Shown: positions 1 through 9,232 of the stretch, piece by piece
How the letters are laid out: every line of letters begins with the position of its first letter
How positions within the stretch are numbered: the stretch's first letter is position 1
Origin: Arthrobacter subterraneus
GTDB lineage: Bacteria > Actinomycetota > Actinomycetes > Actinomycetales > Micrococcaceae
NCBI RefSeq assembly: GCF_900099735.1
Contig: NZ_FNDT01000007.1
Span: forward strand, 1-64,000
DNA length: 64,000 nt
Direction of reading: 5' to 3'
Position numbers and translations under genes: made by a program
The notes under the pieces: generated by a model
Told to the model about the DNA's origin: nothing
Seen by the model: only the letters and a program-made list of their open reading frames with translations
Database searches by the model: none

Positions 1-1258
1 AGCCTGGGCCTGTTCCAGATGCGGCCGCAGTCCGGGTGGGGCACGGTCACCGACCTCATGGACCCGACCTACCAGGCGCGGGCGTTCTTCGGCGGGCCAG
101 AAGGCCCCAACTACCCCAGCCCCAGAGGACTACTGGATATCCCCGGCTGGGAGTCCATGGACAAGGGCGAAGCGGCCCAGGCCGTCGAGGTGTCCGCCTA
201 TCCCGACCGGTATCGCAACTACGAGCCCGTGGCCGAGACCATCCTGACCACCCTCACCACCACGACCGGCGCTACGGGGCACTACGACCGTCGCCGGCAC
301 TGTGGTGCCGGTCGTGCAGACGGTCCCGGTAGAGTCGTCACGGGTCGTGTTCCTGCTGCCGGAGGGCACCTGGGTGCCCTCCTCGGACTACGGACCCCGG
401 GTCCACCCGATCACCGGGGAGAACTCGTTCCACACCGGCACCGACTTCGCCGCCCCGGACGGCACCCCCATCCTCGCCGCAGCAGACGGCACCGTGACCG
501 TCGCGGAGTTCACCGGCGGTGACGGCGGACTCATCGTCATCGAACACCACATCGACGGAGCGGTCGTGGCGACGGCGTATGCGCACATGTGGGAGACCGG
601 CATCCACGTCACCGCCGGCGACACCGTGACCGCCGGACAGCACATCGGCGATGTCGGCTCCTCCGGCAACTCCACCGGCCCGCACCTACACTTCGAGGTC
701 CGCAACGGGAGCACCAACGGCGAGCACACCGACCCCGCCGCCTGGCTCAACGCCCACGAGGCCGCCGATCTGCCAGAGCCCACCACTGGCGCCCCCACCG
801 GCTGCGATGCCGACACCGGAGCACCCGGCGACGAGCCGGACCCGCTCGACGCCGGCCCGGACCGGATGGTCGACGACCCCACCAGCGACGGGCAGATCAC
901 CGCCCGCCTCCTGCACCTCCACACCCAGGCCACCGCAGCGTTCCCCGAGACCTCGTGGGCCTGCTACTCGCCGCGGCCCGGCACCGTCTCAGAACACCCC
1001 CTGGGCCGGGCGTGCGATCTCACGTTCGGCAACTCCATCGGCCAACACGCCACCCCGTCGCAACTCGAGGCCGGATGGCAGGTCACCAACTGGATGAAGG
1101 AGCACGCCGAGACCCTCGGCGTCGAGTACCTGATCTGGCAGGACAAGATCTGGTCCCTGGCCCGCGACGCCGAAGGATGGCGCGACTACACCTACGGCAT
1201 CGATATCACCACCAGGCACATCGACCACCTCCACGTCACCGTCCGGACCGGGACCTGA
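1..1258 (+). pseudogene. M23 (LytM-type) peptidoglycan endopeptidase of an integrative element, 5'-truncated by the window and frameshifted
   Basis: Predicted cell-wall hydrolase that would open peptidoglycan during conjugation. Frame 1 from base 1 encodes a domain with SLGLFQMRPQSGWG and DIPGWESM, of the kind preceding M23 domains in actinobacterial conjugative elements. That frame then degenerates near base 277. Frame 2 continues the same protein through VVPVVQTVPVE, the M23 domain (FHTGTDF zinc-ligand motif, GPHLHFEV) and a C-terminal domain ending IDHLHVTVRTGT at 1258. Removing one G from the GGGG run at 276-279 joins the frames as TGTTTVAG. The gene is therefore either a recent pseudogene or carries a sequencing error. 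The catalytic residues of the M23 domain are intact, and frame 2 could start at a GTG at 302. Its neighbours are remains of the same element. Confidence 0.75.
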
Positions 1259-1263
1259 AGACC

Positions 1264-1433
1264 ATGGACGTGTTCCCCGACTTCGAGGGCCTGAGCGGCA
1301 TCGGCGACCTGCGCGAAGTAGTCGGTGCGCTGCTGACCTTCGTGCTCATCACCGCCGTGCTCATGCTGATCGTCTGCGCCATCACCTGGGCAATCGCCAC
1401 CGCCAACGGCAACCATGCCGCCGCGACCAAGGC
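1264..1433 (+). pseudogene. DUF6112-type conjugation membrane protein, 3'-truncated
   Basis: ATG at 1264, five bases after the peptidase stop. The product begins MDVFPDFEGLSGIGDLREVV, followed by one hydrophobic segment (about residues 22-45) and ATANGNHAAATK. From memory this matches the N-terminal half of DUF6112-family small membrane proteins of actinobacterial conjugative elements. After about residue 56 the frame becomes an unrelated Ser/Pro-rich tail that stops at 1497. At the same point the other frame becomes part of a serine recombinase. The tail is therefore out-of-frame recombinase DNA, and the second half of this gene was lost in a deletion. It is probably non-functional. Confidence 0.6.
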
Positions 1434-2966
1434 ACCATCGTCGAGGAGTTCGTCGACGCCGGAGCCTCGGCAAAGTCCGCTGACCGGCCCGAGCTGATGC
1501 GGATGATCCAGTACGTCAAGGCCAACAAGGTCGCCTACTGCATCGTCCACAAAGTCGACCGGCTCGCCCGCAACCGCGCCGACGACGTGACCATCCACCT
1601 CGCCCTCCAACAGGCCGGTGTCCTGCTGGTCTCGGCCACTGAGAACATCGACGAGACTCCCTCGGGGATGCTGCTGCACGGGATCATGTCGACCATCGCG
1701 GAGTTCTACTCCCGGAACCTGGCCACCGAGGTCACCAAAGGCATGACCCAGAAGGCCATCGGCGGCGGGACGCTCGGCAAAGCCCCCACCGGCTACCTCA
1801 ACGTCCGTACCCGAGACGAGATGGGCCGCGAGGTCCGCACGGTCGAACTCGACTCCGAACGCGCACCGCTGATCGAGTGGGCGTTCAAAGCCTATGCCTC
1901 CGGGAACTGGACCGTCAGCCAACTCCACGACGAACTGACCTCCCGCGGACTGGTCAGCGTCCCGACCCCGAAACGCCCTGCCAAGGCGCTCGCGGTGTCC
2001 TCGGTGCATCGGCTGCTGACCAACCCCTACTACAAGGGCGATGTCGTCTACCGCGGCACCCGCTACAAGGGCAACCACCCCGTGCTCGTCCCACCCGAGG
2101 TCTGGTACCAGGTCCAATCCGTGCTCACCGCCCACAAATCCGCGGCCGAGGCCACCCAGGTCCACGACCACTACCTCAAAGGCACCATCCACTGCGGCCA
2201 ATGCGGCGCCCGGCTCATCGTCTCCAACGCGAAAAACCGGCACGGCAACCTCTACTGCTACTTCGTGTGCTCAGGCAGGCACTCCAAGCGCACCGACTGC
2301 ATCCGACAAGCGGTCCTCATCGAAGACGTCGAGCAACTGATCGAGGACTACTACAGCCGTGTGCAGATCAGCCCCGCCCAGCGCGACGCCCTGTCCGGGA
2401 TGCTGCACCACGAGTTCGACCGACTCATGGCCACCGAAACCGACGAACTCGAACGACTCACCAAGGACCGCGACCGGCTCGAACACGAACAAGACCGACT
2501 CATGCAAGCTCACTACGCCGACGCCATCCCTCTGTCGGTCCTCAAACGCGAACAAGACCGCATCCTCGCCGAACTCTACAACCTCAACCGGCGCATCAAA
2601 GCCCACCACGGCGACTACGCCGACGCCCGCGCCCACCTCGACGATGCGCTGAACCTGCTGGAGAACTGCGCTGACATCTACGACCGATGCGACGCCGCCA
2701 CCCGGCGTCTCTGCAATCAGGCGTTCTTTACCAAGATCTACATCGAGGAAGACGGCGAGCTGCGCGTCGAGAACAACCGGCCCTTCGAGATGCTGCTCGA
2801 CCCCAAGGTCAACGCCAACGCCCTCACCTGGGCTCAGGACAGCGACAAGGCTCGAACCGAAGCCAACGATTCTGTTGGCAAGGGTTCGAGCCTTGTGCGC
2901 GGGGTGGGCCCTGTGGGACTCGAACCCACGACCCACGGATTAAAAGTCCGATGCTCTACCAACTGA
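1431..2966 (+). pseudogene. Large serine recombinase/integrase lacking its N-terminus
   Basis: Site-specific integrase of the element. In-frame coding begins at about 1431 (GTIVEEFVDAGASAKSADRPEL). It covers the second half of the resolvase domain (VDRLARNRADDV, GIMSTIAEFYSRN), a recombinase domain (LLTNPYYKGDVVYRG), a four-cysteine zinc ribbon (HCGQCGARL, then FVCSG and DCIR), a coiled coil (about 2400-2620) and a C-terminal segment. The first 50 or so residues, which hold the catalytic serine in this family, are absent because the 5' end is fused to the DUF6112 fragment. The first internal ATG is 1497. The last 20 or so codons read antisense through the tRNA-Lys gene (VGPVGLEPTTHG), as happens when an element integrates at a tRNA 3' end. 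It is expected to be inactive. Confidence 0.8.
2846..2895. repeat. Two-tier inverted repeat at the element end
   Basis: A 13-base arm (2846-2858, CAAGGCTCGAACC) pairs perfectly with 2883-2895. Inside it, GCCAAC (2862-2867) pairs with GTTGGC (2874-2879) around a 6-base loop, with a 3x3 mismatch between the two tiers. It lies nine bases from the tRNA 3' end, within the last codons of the recombinase frame. It may be a terminator for the element or part of its attachment site. Both are inferences. Confidence 0.65.
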
Positions 2967-2977
2967 GCTAAAGGCCC
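2905..2977 (-). tRNA. tRNA-Lys (anticodon TTT)
   Basis: The minus strand folds as a 73-base cloverleaf without encoded CCA. The acceptor stem is GGGCCTT/AGGGCCC with one G-U pair and discriminator A. The D-arm is AGCTCAGTTGGTAGAGC. The anticodon loop CTTTTAA gives TTT, with an unpaired T-T at the top of the anticodon stem. The T-arm is GTGGG-TTCGAGT-CCCAC. Its 3' end faces the decayed element, so this tRNA served as the integration site and was regenerated on insertion. Confidence 0.95.
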
Positions 2978-3008
2978 ACACTGTCCGGTCAGCCCGAACA
3001 ACGTGTCT

Positions 3009-3014
3009 ACTTTA
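3009..3014 (-). promoter_or_regulatory. Candidate -10 box for tRNA-Lys
   Basis: Minus-strand TAAAGT, part of GATAAAGTAGAC, lies about 32 bases upstream of the mature tRNA 5' end in otherwise GC-rich DNA. No convincing -35 box was seen, so this is a weak call. Confidence 0.3.
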
Positions 3015-3116
3015 TCGCACCCGGTCGGGCGGGCGGCACCCGGCATCTGAGGGGAGGTTTGTCCGGTGTTTTCCGCGTACCTAGCCCCCCCATAGGTGCA
3101 GGAGTATTCTCGACCC

Positions 3117-3764
3117 ATGGACGGCGAATATGTAGACAACAGCCCTCGGCATCACAAGCCCAAGCCGTTCGCGCCCGTGGACTTCGAAGTCTTCGCCGGC
3201 GGAGCAGACCCCTCCCGTGTCTCGGAGGCAGCGCACCTTGCCGCGCATGCCCTGGTCCACCATGGGAGGGAGGCTGATGACCCCGCCGTGACGCAGCGGC
3301 TGGTGCAGCTCGCCGACCAGCAGGGGCTCGAGGCCGTGGCCGAAATGTGGGCTGAAAGCCCGGCGCGGTCCTTGCCCGGTGCGCTCTGGCGCCTCTACGC
3401 CCTCCGCGCCGCTACCCAGCAGAACCCTGAGCGGATTGCCGCCTACTTCAAGGCGGGCAAGGAAGTGGCCCAGGTGTCCAAGGTTGTAGCCGGTGTGGCT
3501 GAGCCCCCCGGCGCCGACGAGGTCCAGCAGATGGCTGACACCATCCTGTCCGGCGCCTTCGATGGCGAGTTCGACGTGGCACTTGAGCGCTTCGCCGCTT
3601 TCTGCCGCGTCATCGCGCTGGGCCAGACCAACCACGCCGACGATGCCGAGACGTCAAACGGTGCCCATGCGAGCAAGCTGACGCGCAGTTCCCACCAGCT
3701 GGTCAAGACCGCCGAAGACCTGGAACATGCCGCCGCGTCCTGGCGTCGCGGCGAACTGGACTAA
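3117..3764 (+). CDS. Conserved Micrococcaceae hypothetical protein, 215 aa
   Basis: Soluble, mostly helical protein beginning MDGEYVDNSPRHHKPKPF. It contains VDFEVFAGGADPSRVSEAAH near the N-terminus and a central EMWAESPARSLPGALWRLY. It has no signal peptide or membrane segment, and I can assign no function. From memory, close relatives occur across Arthrobacter as an unnamed protein. I chose the ATG at 3117, with AGGAG at 3100-3104 upstream (12-base spacing, rather long). An in-frame GTG at 3096 would add seven residues. It is the first chromosomal gene beyond the inserted element and is followed 41 bases later by a flavin-barrel gene on the same strand. Confidence 0.8.
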   Translation: MDGEYVDNSPRHHKPKPFAPVDFEVFAGGADPSRVSEAAHLAAHALVHHGREADDPAVTQRLVQLADQQGLEAVAEMWAESPARSLPGALWRLYALRAATQQNPERIAAYFKAGKEVAQVSKVVAGVAEPPGADEVQQMADTILSGAFDGEFDVALERFAAFCRVIALGQTNHADDAETSNGAHASKLTRSSHQLVKTAEDLEHAAASWRRGELD

Positions 3765-3805
3765 CGTCCCTGTTTCCTCAGCGGCTCGGGGGCTAGGATC
3801 GCCGT

Positions 3806-4267
3806 ATGGAAGAGAATCCTGGGGGAATCGAAGTTCTGAGTGACAGCGACTGCTGGGCCTGCCTGCGGCAGGTTTCGGTGGGGCGTCTCGCCGTCGCGCT
3901 CGAAGACGGCCCGGACATCTTTCCCGTGAACTACACGCCGGACCACGGGACCATTGTGTTCCGGACGGGATCAGGCACCAAGCTGGCTGCAGTGGAGGCC
4001 GACGCCCGGGTCGCGCTGGAGGCAGATGGCGTGGACCCTGAAGCCGGCATTGCGTGGAGCGTGGTGATCAGGGGCCAGGCTGAGCTGGTGAAGCGGCCCG
4101 ACGACGTCCTGGAGTCCTTCTCCCTGCCCCTCTTCCCCTGGCAGGAGGGGCAGAAGGATCAGTTCGTCAGGATTACCCCCACCACCATCTCGGGCCGCCG
4201 GTTCCCCATTGCTGAACCGAAAACCTGGTGGACGCCCGGCACGAGCGGGCGGACTGCGGTGGAGTGA
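3806..4267 (+). CDS. Pyridoxamine 5'-phosphate oxidase family (FMN split-barrel) protein, 153 aa
   Basis: Single-domain split-barrel protein of the PNPOx-like superfamily, whose members bind FMN or F420. The substrate cannot be read from sequence. The family pattern is visible: a short helix (SDSDCWACLRQVSVGRLAV), then DIFPVNYTPDHGTIVFRTGSG, KLAAVEADARVALEADG, and a strand WSVVIRGQAELV. It is not the vitamin-B6 enzyme PdxH, which is longer and has different motifs. ATG at 3806. The stop codon overlaps the GTG start of nagA by four bases (GTGA at 4264-4267), so the two are translationally coupled although their functions look unrelated. Confidence 0.85.
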   Translation: MEENPGGIEVLSDSDCWACLRQVSVGRLAVALEDGPDIFPVNYTPDHGTIVFRTGSGTKLAAVEADARVALEADGVDPEAGIAWSVVIRGQAELVKRPDDVLESFSLPLFPWQEGQKDQFVRITPTTISGRRFPIAEPKTWWTPGTSGRTAVE

Positions 4268-5469
4268 CGCACAACAGCGTGAACGGAGTTCTCAGCAGGA
4301 TCCTCGAAGAGGACGGCAGCCACGGGCGGGCTGCCATCAGCATTTCCGGTGATGCCATCGCCGGCGTACGCCGGACCGACTCCCCCGACAGCCCGGAAGG
4401 ACTCCTCCGGCTACCGGAGGAGTTCACCGTTGTTCCCGGCTTTGTTGACCTGCACTGCCATGGCGGTTTCGGGGTTGACTTCCCCACCTCGGACGCCGCC
4501 GGCGCACGGGAGGCCGTTTCGCGCATCCACCGGACCGGCACAACAACGCTGCTCGCAAGCCTGGTCACGGCCGAGCCCCAGGCCCTGCTCGACGGTGCGG
4601 AACGGTTCGCCGGGTTGGCAGAGTCCGGGGCGATCGCCGGCATCCACCTCGAAGGCCCATTCCTCTCCCACGCCCGCTGCGGAGCCCAGAACCCCGACTG
4701 GCTCATCAACCCGGATCTGGGCCTGGTCCGCGGGCTTGCCGCCGCCGCACGCGGCGCTCTGCGCACCATGACCTTCGCGCCTGAGCTGCCGGGCTCAGAC
4801 GAACTTGTCGACCTACTGGCCTCCCTCGGGGTGGTGCCGTCCGTTGGCCACACAGCAGCCAGCCCTGGGGTGACCCGTGAGGCCCTCGCCCGGGCAGCCC
4901 GCGAGCTCTCCCGGCATAAGGGTGGTCAGGAAGCGGTTCCGACGGTCACCCACCTGTTCAACGGCATGGACCCAGTGCACCACCGCTCCCCCGGCGCCCT
5001 CTCCGCCTGCCTGCGCGCCGCACGGGCAGGCCAGGCGGTGGTGGAACTCATCGCCGACAATGTGCACCTCGCACCGGACACCGTTGCAATGGTGTTTGAG
5101 CTGGTCGGGGCGGACAACATCGCACTCGTCACGGATTCAATGGCTGCTGCCGGGCTCTCCGACGGCACCTACAGCCTTGGACCGTCACAGGTGCAGGTCT
5201 CCGGCGGCGTAGCACGGCTGAAGGCCGGCGGGTCCATCGCGGGCGGAACCTCCACCATGGCAAGCCTCGTCCGGAACGCCGTTGACGCCGGAGTCCCGCT
5301 CAAGGACGCCCTTCACTCGGCGACCCGCGTGCCGGCGCGGGTCCTGGGCCTCGATGGTCAGGCCGGCGTCCTCAAAGAGGGCGCCAGGGCGGATCTGGTG
5401 GTCCTGGATGAGCGACTCGAGGTGCGCGGCGTCATGCGCGGCGGGCAGTGGCTCATCACTCCTCGTTGA
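4264..5469 (+). CDS. nagA: N-acetylglucosamine-6-phosphate deacetylase
   Basis: Removes the acetyl group from GlcNAc-6-P, feeding amino sugars from cell-wall recycling or chitin into glycolysis. It is an amidohydrolase-superfamily enzyme. Visible motifs are the metal-binding GFVDLHCHGG (His64 and His66), GIHLEGPF, VPSVGHTAA, THLFNGMDPVHHRSPG and the LVTDSMAAAG region carrying the catalytic aspartate. At 401 aa it has the usual family length. I chose the GTG at 4264, which forms a GTGA overlap with the preceding stop. An in-frame GTG at 4228 would overlap the upstream gene by 40 bases. No nagB lies in the window. Confidence 0.92.
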   Translation: MTHNSVNGVLSRILEEDGSHGRAAISISGDAIAGVRRTDSPDSPEGLLRLPEEFTVVPGFVDLHCHGGFGVDFPTSDAAGAREAVSRIHRTGTTTLLASLVTAEPQALLDGAERFAGLAESGAIAGIHLEGPFLSHARCGAQNPDWLINPDLGLVRGLAAAARGALRTMTFAPELPGSDELVDLLASLGVVPSVGHTAASPGVTREALARAARELSRHKGGQEAVPTVTHLFNGMDPVHHRSPGALSACLRAARAGQAVVELIADNVHLAPDTVAMVFELVGADNIALVTDSMAAAGLSDGTYSLGPSQVQVSGGVARLKAGGSIAGGTSTMASLVRNAVDAGVPLKDALHSATRVPARVLGLDGQAGVLKEGARADLVVLDERLEVRGVMRGGQWLITPR

Positions 5470-5537
5470 CATGCACGCGGGTCAGTAGCAGACTGAAACT
5501 GGTGTCGGACCGTGGAACCCCCGGGCTTCAACATTAA

Positions 5538-5552
5538 GCCGCTTCGAGCGGC
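5538..5552. terminator. Small hairpin downstream of nagA
   Basis: GCCGCT-TCG-AGCGGC is a perfect 6-bp stem with a 3-base loop, about 70 bases after the nagA stop. No T-tract follows, so terminator function is uncertain. The rest of 5470-5685 shows only a TATTCT -10-like hexamer at about 5643, upstream of the DUF47 gene. Confidence 0.35.
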
Positions 5553-5685
5553 CTACCGCCGAGAGGCGCTCCCGGTTCGGCGCCACTTTTATGCCCTCAT
5601 ACCGGCCATTGGGGCAACACCCTGCCCACATGGCCGCACAGGTATTCTTGGGTGGCAACCGTCCGTGCAACCCTAGGTGACTTTA

Positions 5686-6303
5686 GTGAAGCTCCGCCTC
5701 TTCCCCCAGGAAAACGCAGGACTGGAACTGCTCTCCAGCATGGCCCAGCAACTGGTCCTCGGGGTGCGCCGCATGTCCGGGATTTTCGGAGCATCGCCCC
5801 AGGATTACGATCAGCTCGCGGAGGAACTTCACCAGCTCGAGGGCACGGCCACCGACCTGCACTTCGCACTGCTGACTTCCATGCGCACCAGCTTCATCAA
5901 CCCGCTGCCGCGCGAGGACCTTTACGCCATCTCCCGGCTGCTCAGCGAAGCCATGGAAAAGCTCGACGGCGCAGCGGAACTGATTGCCCTCTACAAGCTG
6001 ACCAAGCTCAGCCGCCGTGCAACAGAGCAGCTTGAGGTGATCACCCGGCAGGCTGAGCTGACCGCCGAGGCGATGCGCCAGCTCAACTCTCTGGATGACC
6101 TCGAGGATTACTGGATCGAGATCCTGCGTCTTGCCAAGCGCGCCGAGCGGACACACCGGATGTGGTGCTCCGAGCTGCTCGCCGACCACAAGCCTCTGGT
6201 CTACGCCCGGCACCGGGACATCGCCAACCAGCTGGTTGATGTCACCAAGGACCTCCGCAAGGTGGCAACCCACGTCGGAGCAATCCTCGTCAAGGAATCG
6301 TAG
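5686..6303 (+). CDS. DUF47 (PhoU-like) protein, probable regulator of the adjacent phosphate permease
   Basis: A 205-aa all-helical cytoplasmic protein beginning VKLRLFPQE. It has the DUF47 pattern of long amphipathic helices (LLSSMAQQLVLGVRRM, HQLEGTATDLHFALL, LKLTKLSRRATEQLEVI-like turns). DUF47 proteins are PhoU relatives that are routinely encoded directly before pit genes, and here the stop codon abuts the pit start. I chose the GTG at 5686 because AGGTGA (5675-5680) sits five bases upstream. The GTG at 5677 lies inside that ribosome site. The likely role is control of Pit activity, inferred from family and context. Confidence 0.88.
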   Translation: MKLRLFPQENAGLELLSSMAQQLVLGVRRMSGIFGASPQDYDQLAEELHQLEGTATDLHFALLTSMRTSFINPLPREDLYAISRLLSEAMEKLDGAAELIALYKLTKLSRRATEQLEVITRQAELTAEAMRQLNSLDDLEDYWIEILRLAKRAERTHRMWCSELLADHKPLVYARHRDIANQLVDVTKDLRKVATHVGAILVKES

Positions 6304-7314
6304 GTGGAGTTCTTCCTTTTCGGAGCCGTCGTCCTCTTCGCAGGCGGCTTCGCGTTCATCAACGGCTTCCACGACGTCTCGAATTCAATCGCAACATCGA
6401 TCCGCACCCGCGCGCTGACACCGACGGTCGCCGTCCTGCTTGCTGCTCTGTTCAACCTCATCGGCGCCCTGATGAGCGCAAGCCTGGCCACCCTCTTCAC
6501 CGGCGGCAGCATCAGCCTCCCCGCCGGACAGAGCGGCCTGGGCATACTCCTGGCCGCCCTGCTCTCCGCCTGCGCCTGGGGACTGTTCACGTGGTACCGG
6601 GGCAAACCGTCGTCGTCCACGCATGCGCTCATCGGCGGGCTGATCGGAGCAGGCGGCGCGGCCGCCTTGCTGGGCGGGAGATCCATCTCCGGCTCCGGAA
6701 GGGTGTTCCTCCTGGAGATTGCCCTGCCGCTGCTGCTGTCTCCGCTGGTTGCCTACCTCCTGGCCTACGTGCTCGTTTTCCCGGCAACCTGGCTGCTTCG
6801 GCACAACTCTCCCCGGAAGGTCAACAACGGGAACAGAATGGCGCAGGCGGTCCTGACTGCCGCCTTTGCGCTGGGACACGGCCTGCAGGACGGGCAGCGC
6901 ACCATGGTTGTGATCGTCCTGGCGCTCATCGGTGCAGGCCTCTACTCGGGGGACGGCGTGCCGCTGTGGGTGCAGGTCTTCGCCGCGGTGCTCCTGGCCG
7001 GCGGATCGCTGCTGGGCGGCTGGCGCATCACCCATACCCTCGCGAACCGGCTGGTGCGCATTGACCCCCTGCGCGGGATGGCTGCGCAGGGGGTCAGCGC
7101 CTTCATGCTCTTTGTCGGGGCGCTGTCCCTGGACATGCCCCTCTCCAGCACGCACACCATGACCTCGGCGATCGTGGGCGCCGGTGCCAACCAGCGCTAC
7201 GCCACGGTCCGCGGCCGCGTGGTGCGCTCGGTACTGATCGTATGGATTACGACGGCGCCGGTCACCGCGCTGCTCGCGGCCACCCTGTATCTCGCGATGA
7301 GTCCGCTTTTCTAG
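6304..7314 (+). CDS. pit: Inorganic phosphate transporter, PiT family
   Basis: Low-affinity, ion-coupled phosphate permease in the cytoplasmic membrane (336 aa). The two PiT signature repeats are visible: GFAFINGFHDVSNSIATSIRT near the N-terminus and the related ALGHGLQDGQRTM in the second half. Each is followed by a serine-rich SSSTHA / LSSTHT motif, and about ten hydrophobic segments cover the length. It starts with GTG at 6304, immediately after the TAG of the DUF47 gene. It converges with pstB across a 6-base gap, leaving no room for separate terminators. Confidence 0.93.
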   Translation: MEFFLFGAVVLFAGGFAFINGFHDVSNSIATSIRTRALTPTVAVLLAALFNLIGALMSASLATLFTGGSISLPAGQSGLGILLAALLSACAWGLFTWYRGKPSSSTHALIGGLIGAGGAAALLGGRSISGSGRVFLLEIALPLLLSPLVAYLLAYVLVFPATWLLRHNSPRKVNNGNRMAQAVLTAAFALGHGLQDGQRTMVVIVLALIGAGLYSGDGVPLWVQVFAAVLLAGGSLLGGWRITHTLANRLVRIDPLRGMAAQGVSAFMLFVGALSLDMPLSSTHTMTSAIVGAGANQRYATVRGRVVRSVLIVWITTAPVTALLAATLYLAMSPLF

Positions 7315-7320
7315 CTGCGC

Positions 7321-8100
7321 CTATCCGAAGCGGCCGGAGACGTAATCCTCGGTTGCCTTCTGCGTGGGCATGTTGAAGATGTTCGTCGTCTCGCCGTACT
7401 CGATGAGCTTGCCCGGTTTTCCGGTGCCGGCAATGTTGAAGAACGCCGTCTTGTCCGAGACCCGGGCGGCCTGCTGCATGTTGTGGGTGACGATGACCAC
7501 GGTGTATTCGCTCTTGAGCTCGTTGATCAGGTCCTCGATGGCGAGGGTGGAGATTGGGTCGAGTGCCGAGCACGGCTCATCCATCAGGATAACCTCGGGC
7601 GATACCGCAATGGCGCGGGCAATGCAGAGCCGCTGCTGCTGGCCGCCGGACAGACCTGAGCCGGGACGGCCGAGGCGGTCCTTCACCTCATTCCAGAGGT
7701 TGGCGCCGCGCAGCGACTGTTCAACCAGCGCGTCCGCATCGGACTTGGAGATGCGCTTGTTGTTCAGCTTCACGCCGGCCAGCACATTGTCCCGGATGGA
7801 CATGGTGGGGAACGGGTTGGGCCGCTGGAAAACCATGCCGATCTGGCTGCGGACCGTCACGGGATCAACCGCGGAGTCATACAGGTTGTCGCCGTCCAGC
7901 AGCACTTCGCCCTCAACGCGGGCGCCCGGAATGACCTCGTGCATACGGTTCAGGGTGCGCAGGAAGGTGGACTTGCCGCAGCCGGACGGGCCGATGAACG
8001 CCGTGACGGAGCGGGCGTCGATGCTGATGTTCACGTCTTCAACAGCGAGGAACTTGCTGTAGTAGACGTTGAGGTCCTTGACGTCGATTCGCTTGGACAA
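7321..8100 (-). CDS. pstB: Phosphate ABC transporter ATP-binding protein PstB
   Basis: ATPase of the high-affinity phosphate importer (259 aa). It has Walker [10 protein letters not shown] (residues 37-45), signature GLSGGQQQR, Walker B VILMDEP, and the PstB-specific [15 protein letters not shown] and [12 protein letters not shown]. It is the last gene of the pstS-C-A-B cluster, 28 bases after pstA. Its 3' end nearly touches the convergent pit gene. Confidence 0.97.
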   Translation of the reverse strand: MSKRIDVKDLNVYYSKFLAVEDVNISIDARSVTAFIGPSGCGKSTFLRTLNRMHEVIPGARVEGEVLLDGDNLYDSAVDPVTVRSQIGMVFQRPNPFPTMSIRDNVLAGVKLNNKRISKSDADALVEQSLRGANLWNEVKDRLGRPGSGLSGGQQQRLCIARAIAVSPEVILMDEPCSALDPISTLAIEDLINELKSEYTVVIVTHNMQQAARVSDKTAFFNIAGTGKPGKLIEYGETTNIFNMPTQKATEDYVSGRFG

Positions 8101-8128
8101 TGGTGATCCTTCTGGTTGTGCCGGCGGG

Positions 8129-9232
8129 TCAGCGGCTGGTCTTGGGAGCGAAGAGGCGGGCGATCAGTCGCGCCGCAAGGTTCAGGAGCATGACCATAAT
8201 GATCAGCACCAGGGCGGCCGCCCACGCGCGCTGCGTGCTCGGGTCGGTGGCCGTCGGAGAGGTGGGCGTCAGGATCTGGTAGTAGATGAACGTCGGCAAC
8301 GTGCTCATCCAGTCACCGAAGACGTTCCAGTTGATGGACCTCGCGAAGCCGGCGGTAACCAGAATCGGCGCAGTCTCGCCGATGACACGTGCTATGGCCA
8401 GCGTGACCCCGGATGCGATGCCGGAAATCGCGGTAGGAATCACCACACGGGTGATGGTCCGCCACTTCCTCACACCGAGCGCGTAAGCCGCTTCCCGGAG
8501 CTCGTTCGGGACAATCTTCAGCATCTCTTCGGTCGAACGCACCACAACCGGGACCATCAGCACGGAAAGCGCGACGGCCGCAACGAATCCTGTACGCGTA
8601 CCCGGACCGAACAACTGGCCAAATAGGGCTGCCGCGAAGAGACCTGCAACGATCGACGGTATACCGGTCATGACGTCCACAAAGAAGGTGATTGCCCGGG
8701 CGAGCCGTCCACCGGTCGAATACTCCACCAGGTAGATCGCTGCGAGCAACCCAATGGGGACGGAGATAAGCGTTGCCCACAGAGTGATCTGCAACGTGCC
8801 GACTATCGCGTGATATGCGCCGCCCAGGACCGGCGTTCCCTCCGCGACAACCTGGTTGTCGATGGCACCGGTGACGCCGTTCATCGACGTGAACAGGAAG
8901 TTATAGGTGAGGCCGGGAACGCCCCGCTCCAGCACCGTCCAAATGACGGACAGCAGCGGCAGCAGTGCAATGAGGAAGGCACCGTAGACAAGGAACAGGG
9001 CGAGCCGGTTCTTTGCTTTCCGCTCACCTTCAATTGCGGCGGAGACTGCGGTTCCGGCGACGATGAACAGGATCGCGGAGAAGATCGCCCAGGGAACGAG
9101 GCTGAATCCGACGAGTGCGGCCAAAGCGGCTCCGACAACGATTGAGGCTGCCAGAACCACCCAGAGGGTATAGGTGGGCATCCTGCCCTTGGTTAGCTGT
9201 GAGCGACGCGGAGTCAGGGTGGCATTTGCCAT
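8129..9232 (-). CDS. pstA: Phosphate ABC transporter permease PstA
   Basis: Membrane subunit of the Pst importer (367 aa), longer than typical because of an N-terminal extension with two extra hydrophobic segments ([20 protein letters not shown] and the following one). The EAA-type loop [14 protein letters not shown] and [12 protein letters not shown] are PstA hallmarks. It ends [19 protein letters not shown]. Its ATG overlaps the pstC stop by one base (TAATG at 9232), indicating translational coupling. Confidence 0.96.
   Translation of the reverse strand: MANATLTPRRSQLTKGRMPTYTLWVVLAASIVVGAALAALVGFSLVPWAIFSAILFIVAGTAVSAAIEGERKAKNRLALFLVYGAFLIALLPLLSVIWTVLERGVPGLTYNFLFTSMNGVTGAIDNQVVAEGTPVLGGAYHAIVGTLQITLWATLISVPIGLLAAIYLVEYSTGGRLARAITFFVDVMTGIPSIVAGLFAAALFGQLFGPGTRTGFVAAVALSVLMVPVVVRSTEEMLKIVPNELREAAYALGVRKWRTITRVVIPTAISGIASGVTLAIARVIGETAPILVTAGFARSINWNVFGDWMSTLPTFIYYQILTPTSPTATDPSTQRAWAAALVLIIMVMLLNLAARLIARLFAPKTSR

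Noticed and set aside
1236-2243. Long antisense open frame (335 codons) across the recombinase
   Set aside because: It opposes a recognised recombinase and has high-GC shadow composition with no known motif.
6385-7155. Antisense open frame over pit
   Set aside because: Gln/Arg/Gly-rich shadow of a clear transporter gene.
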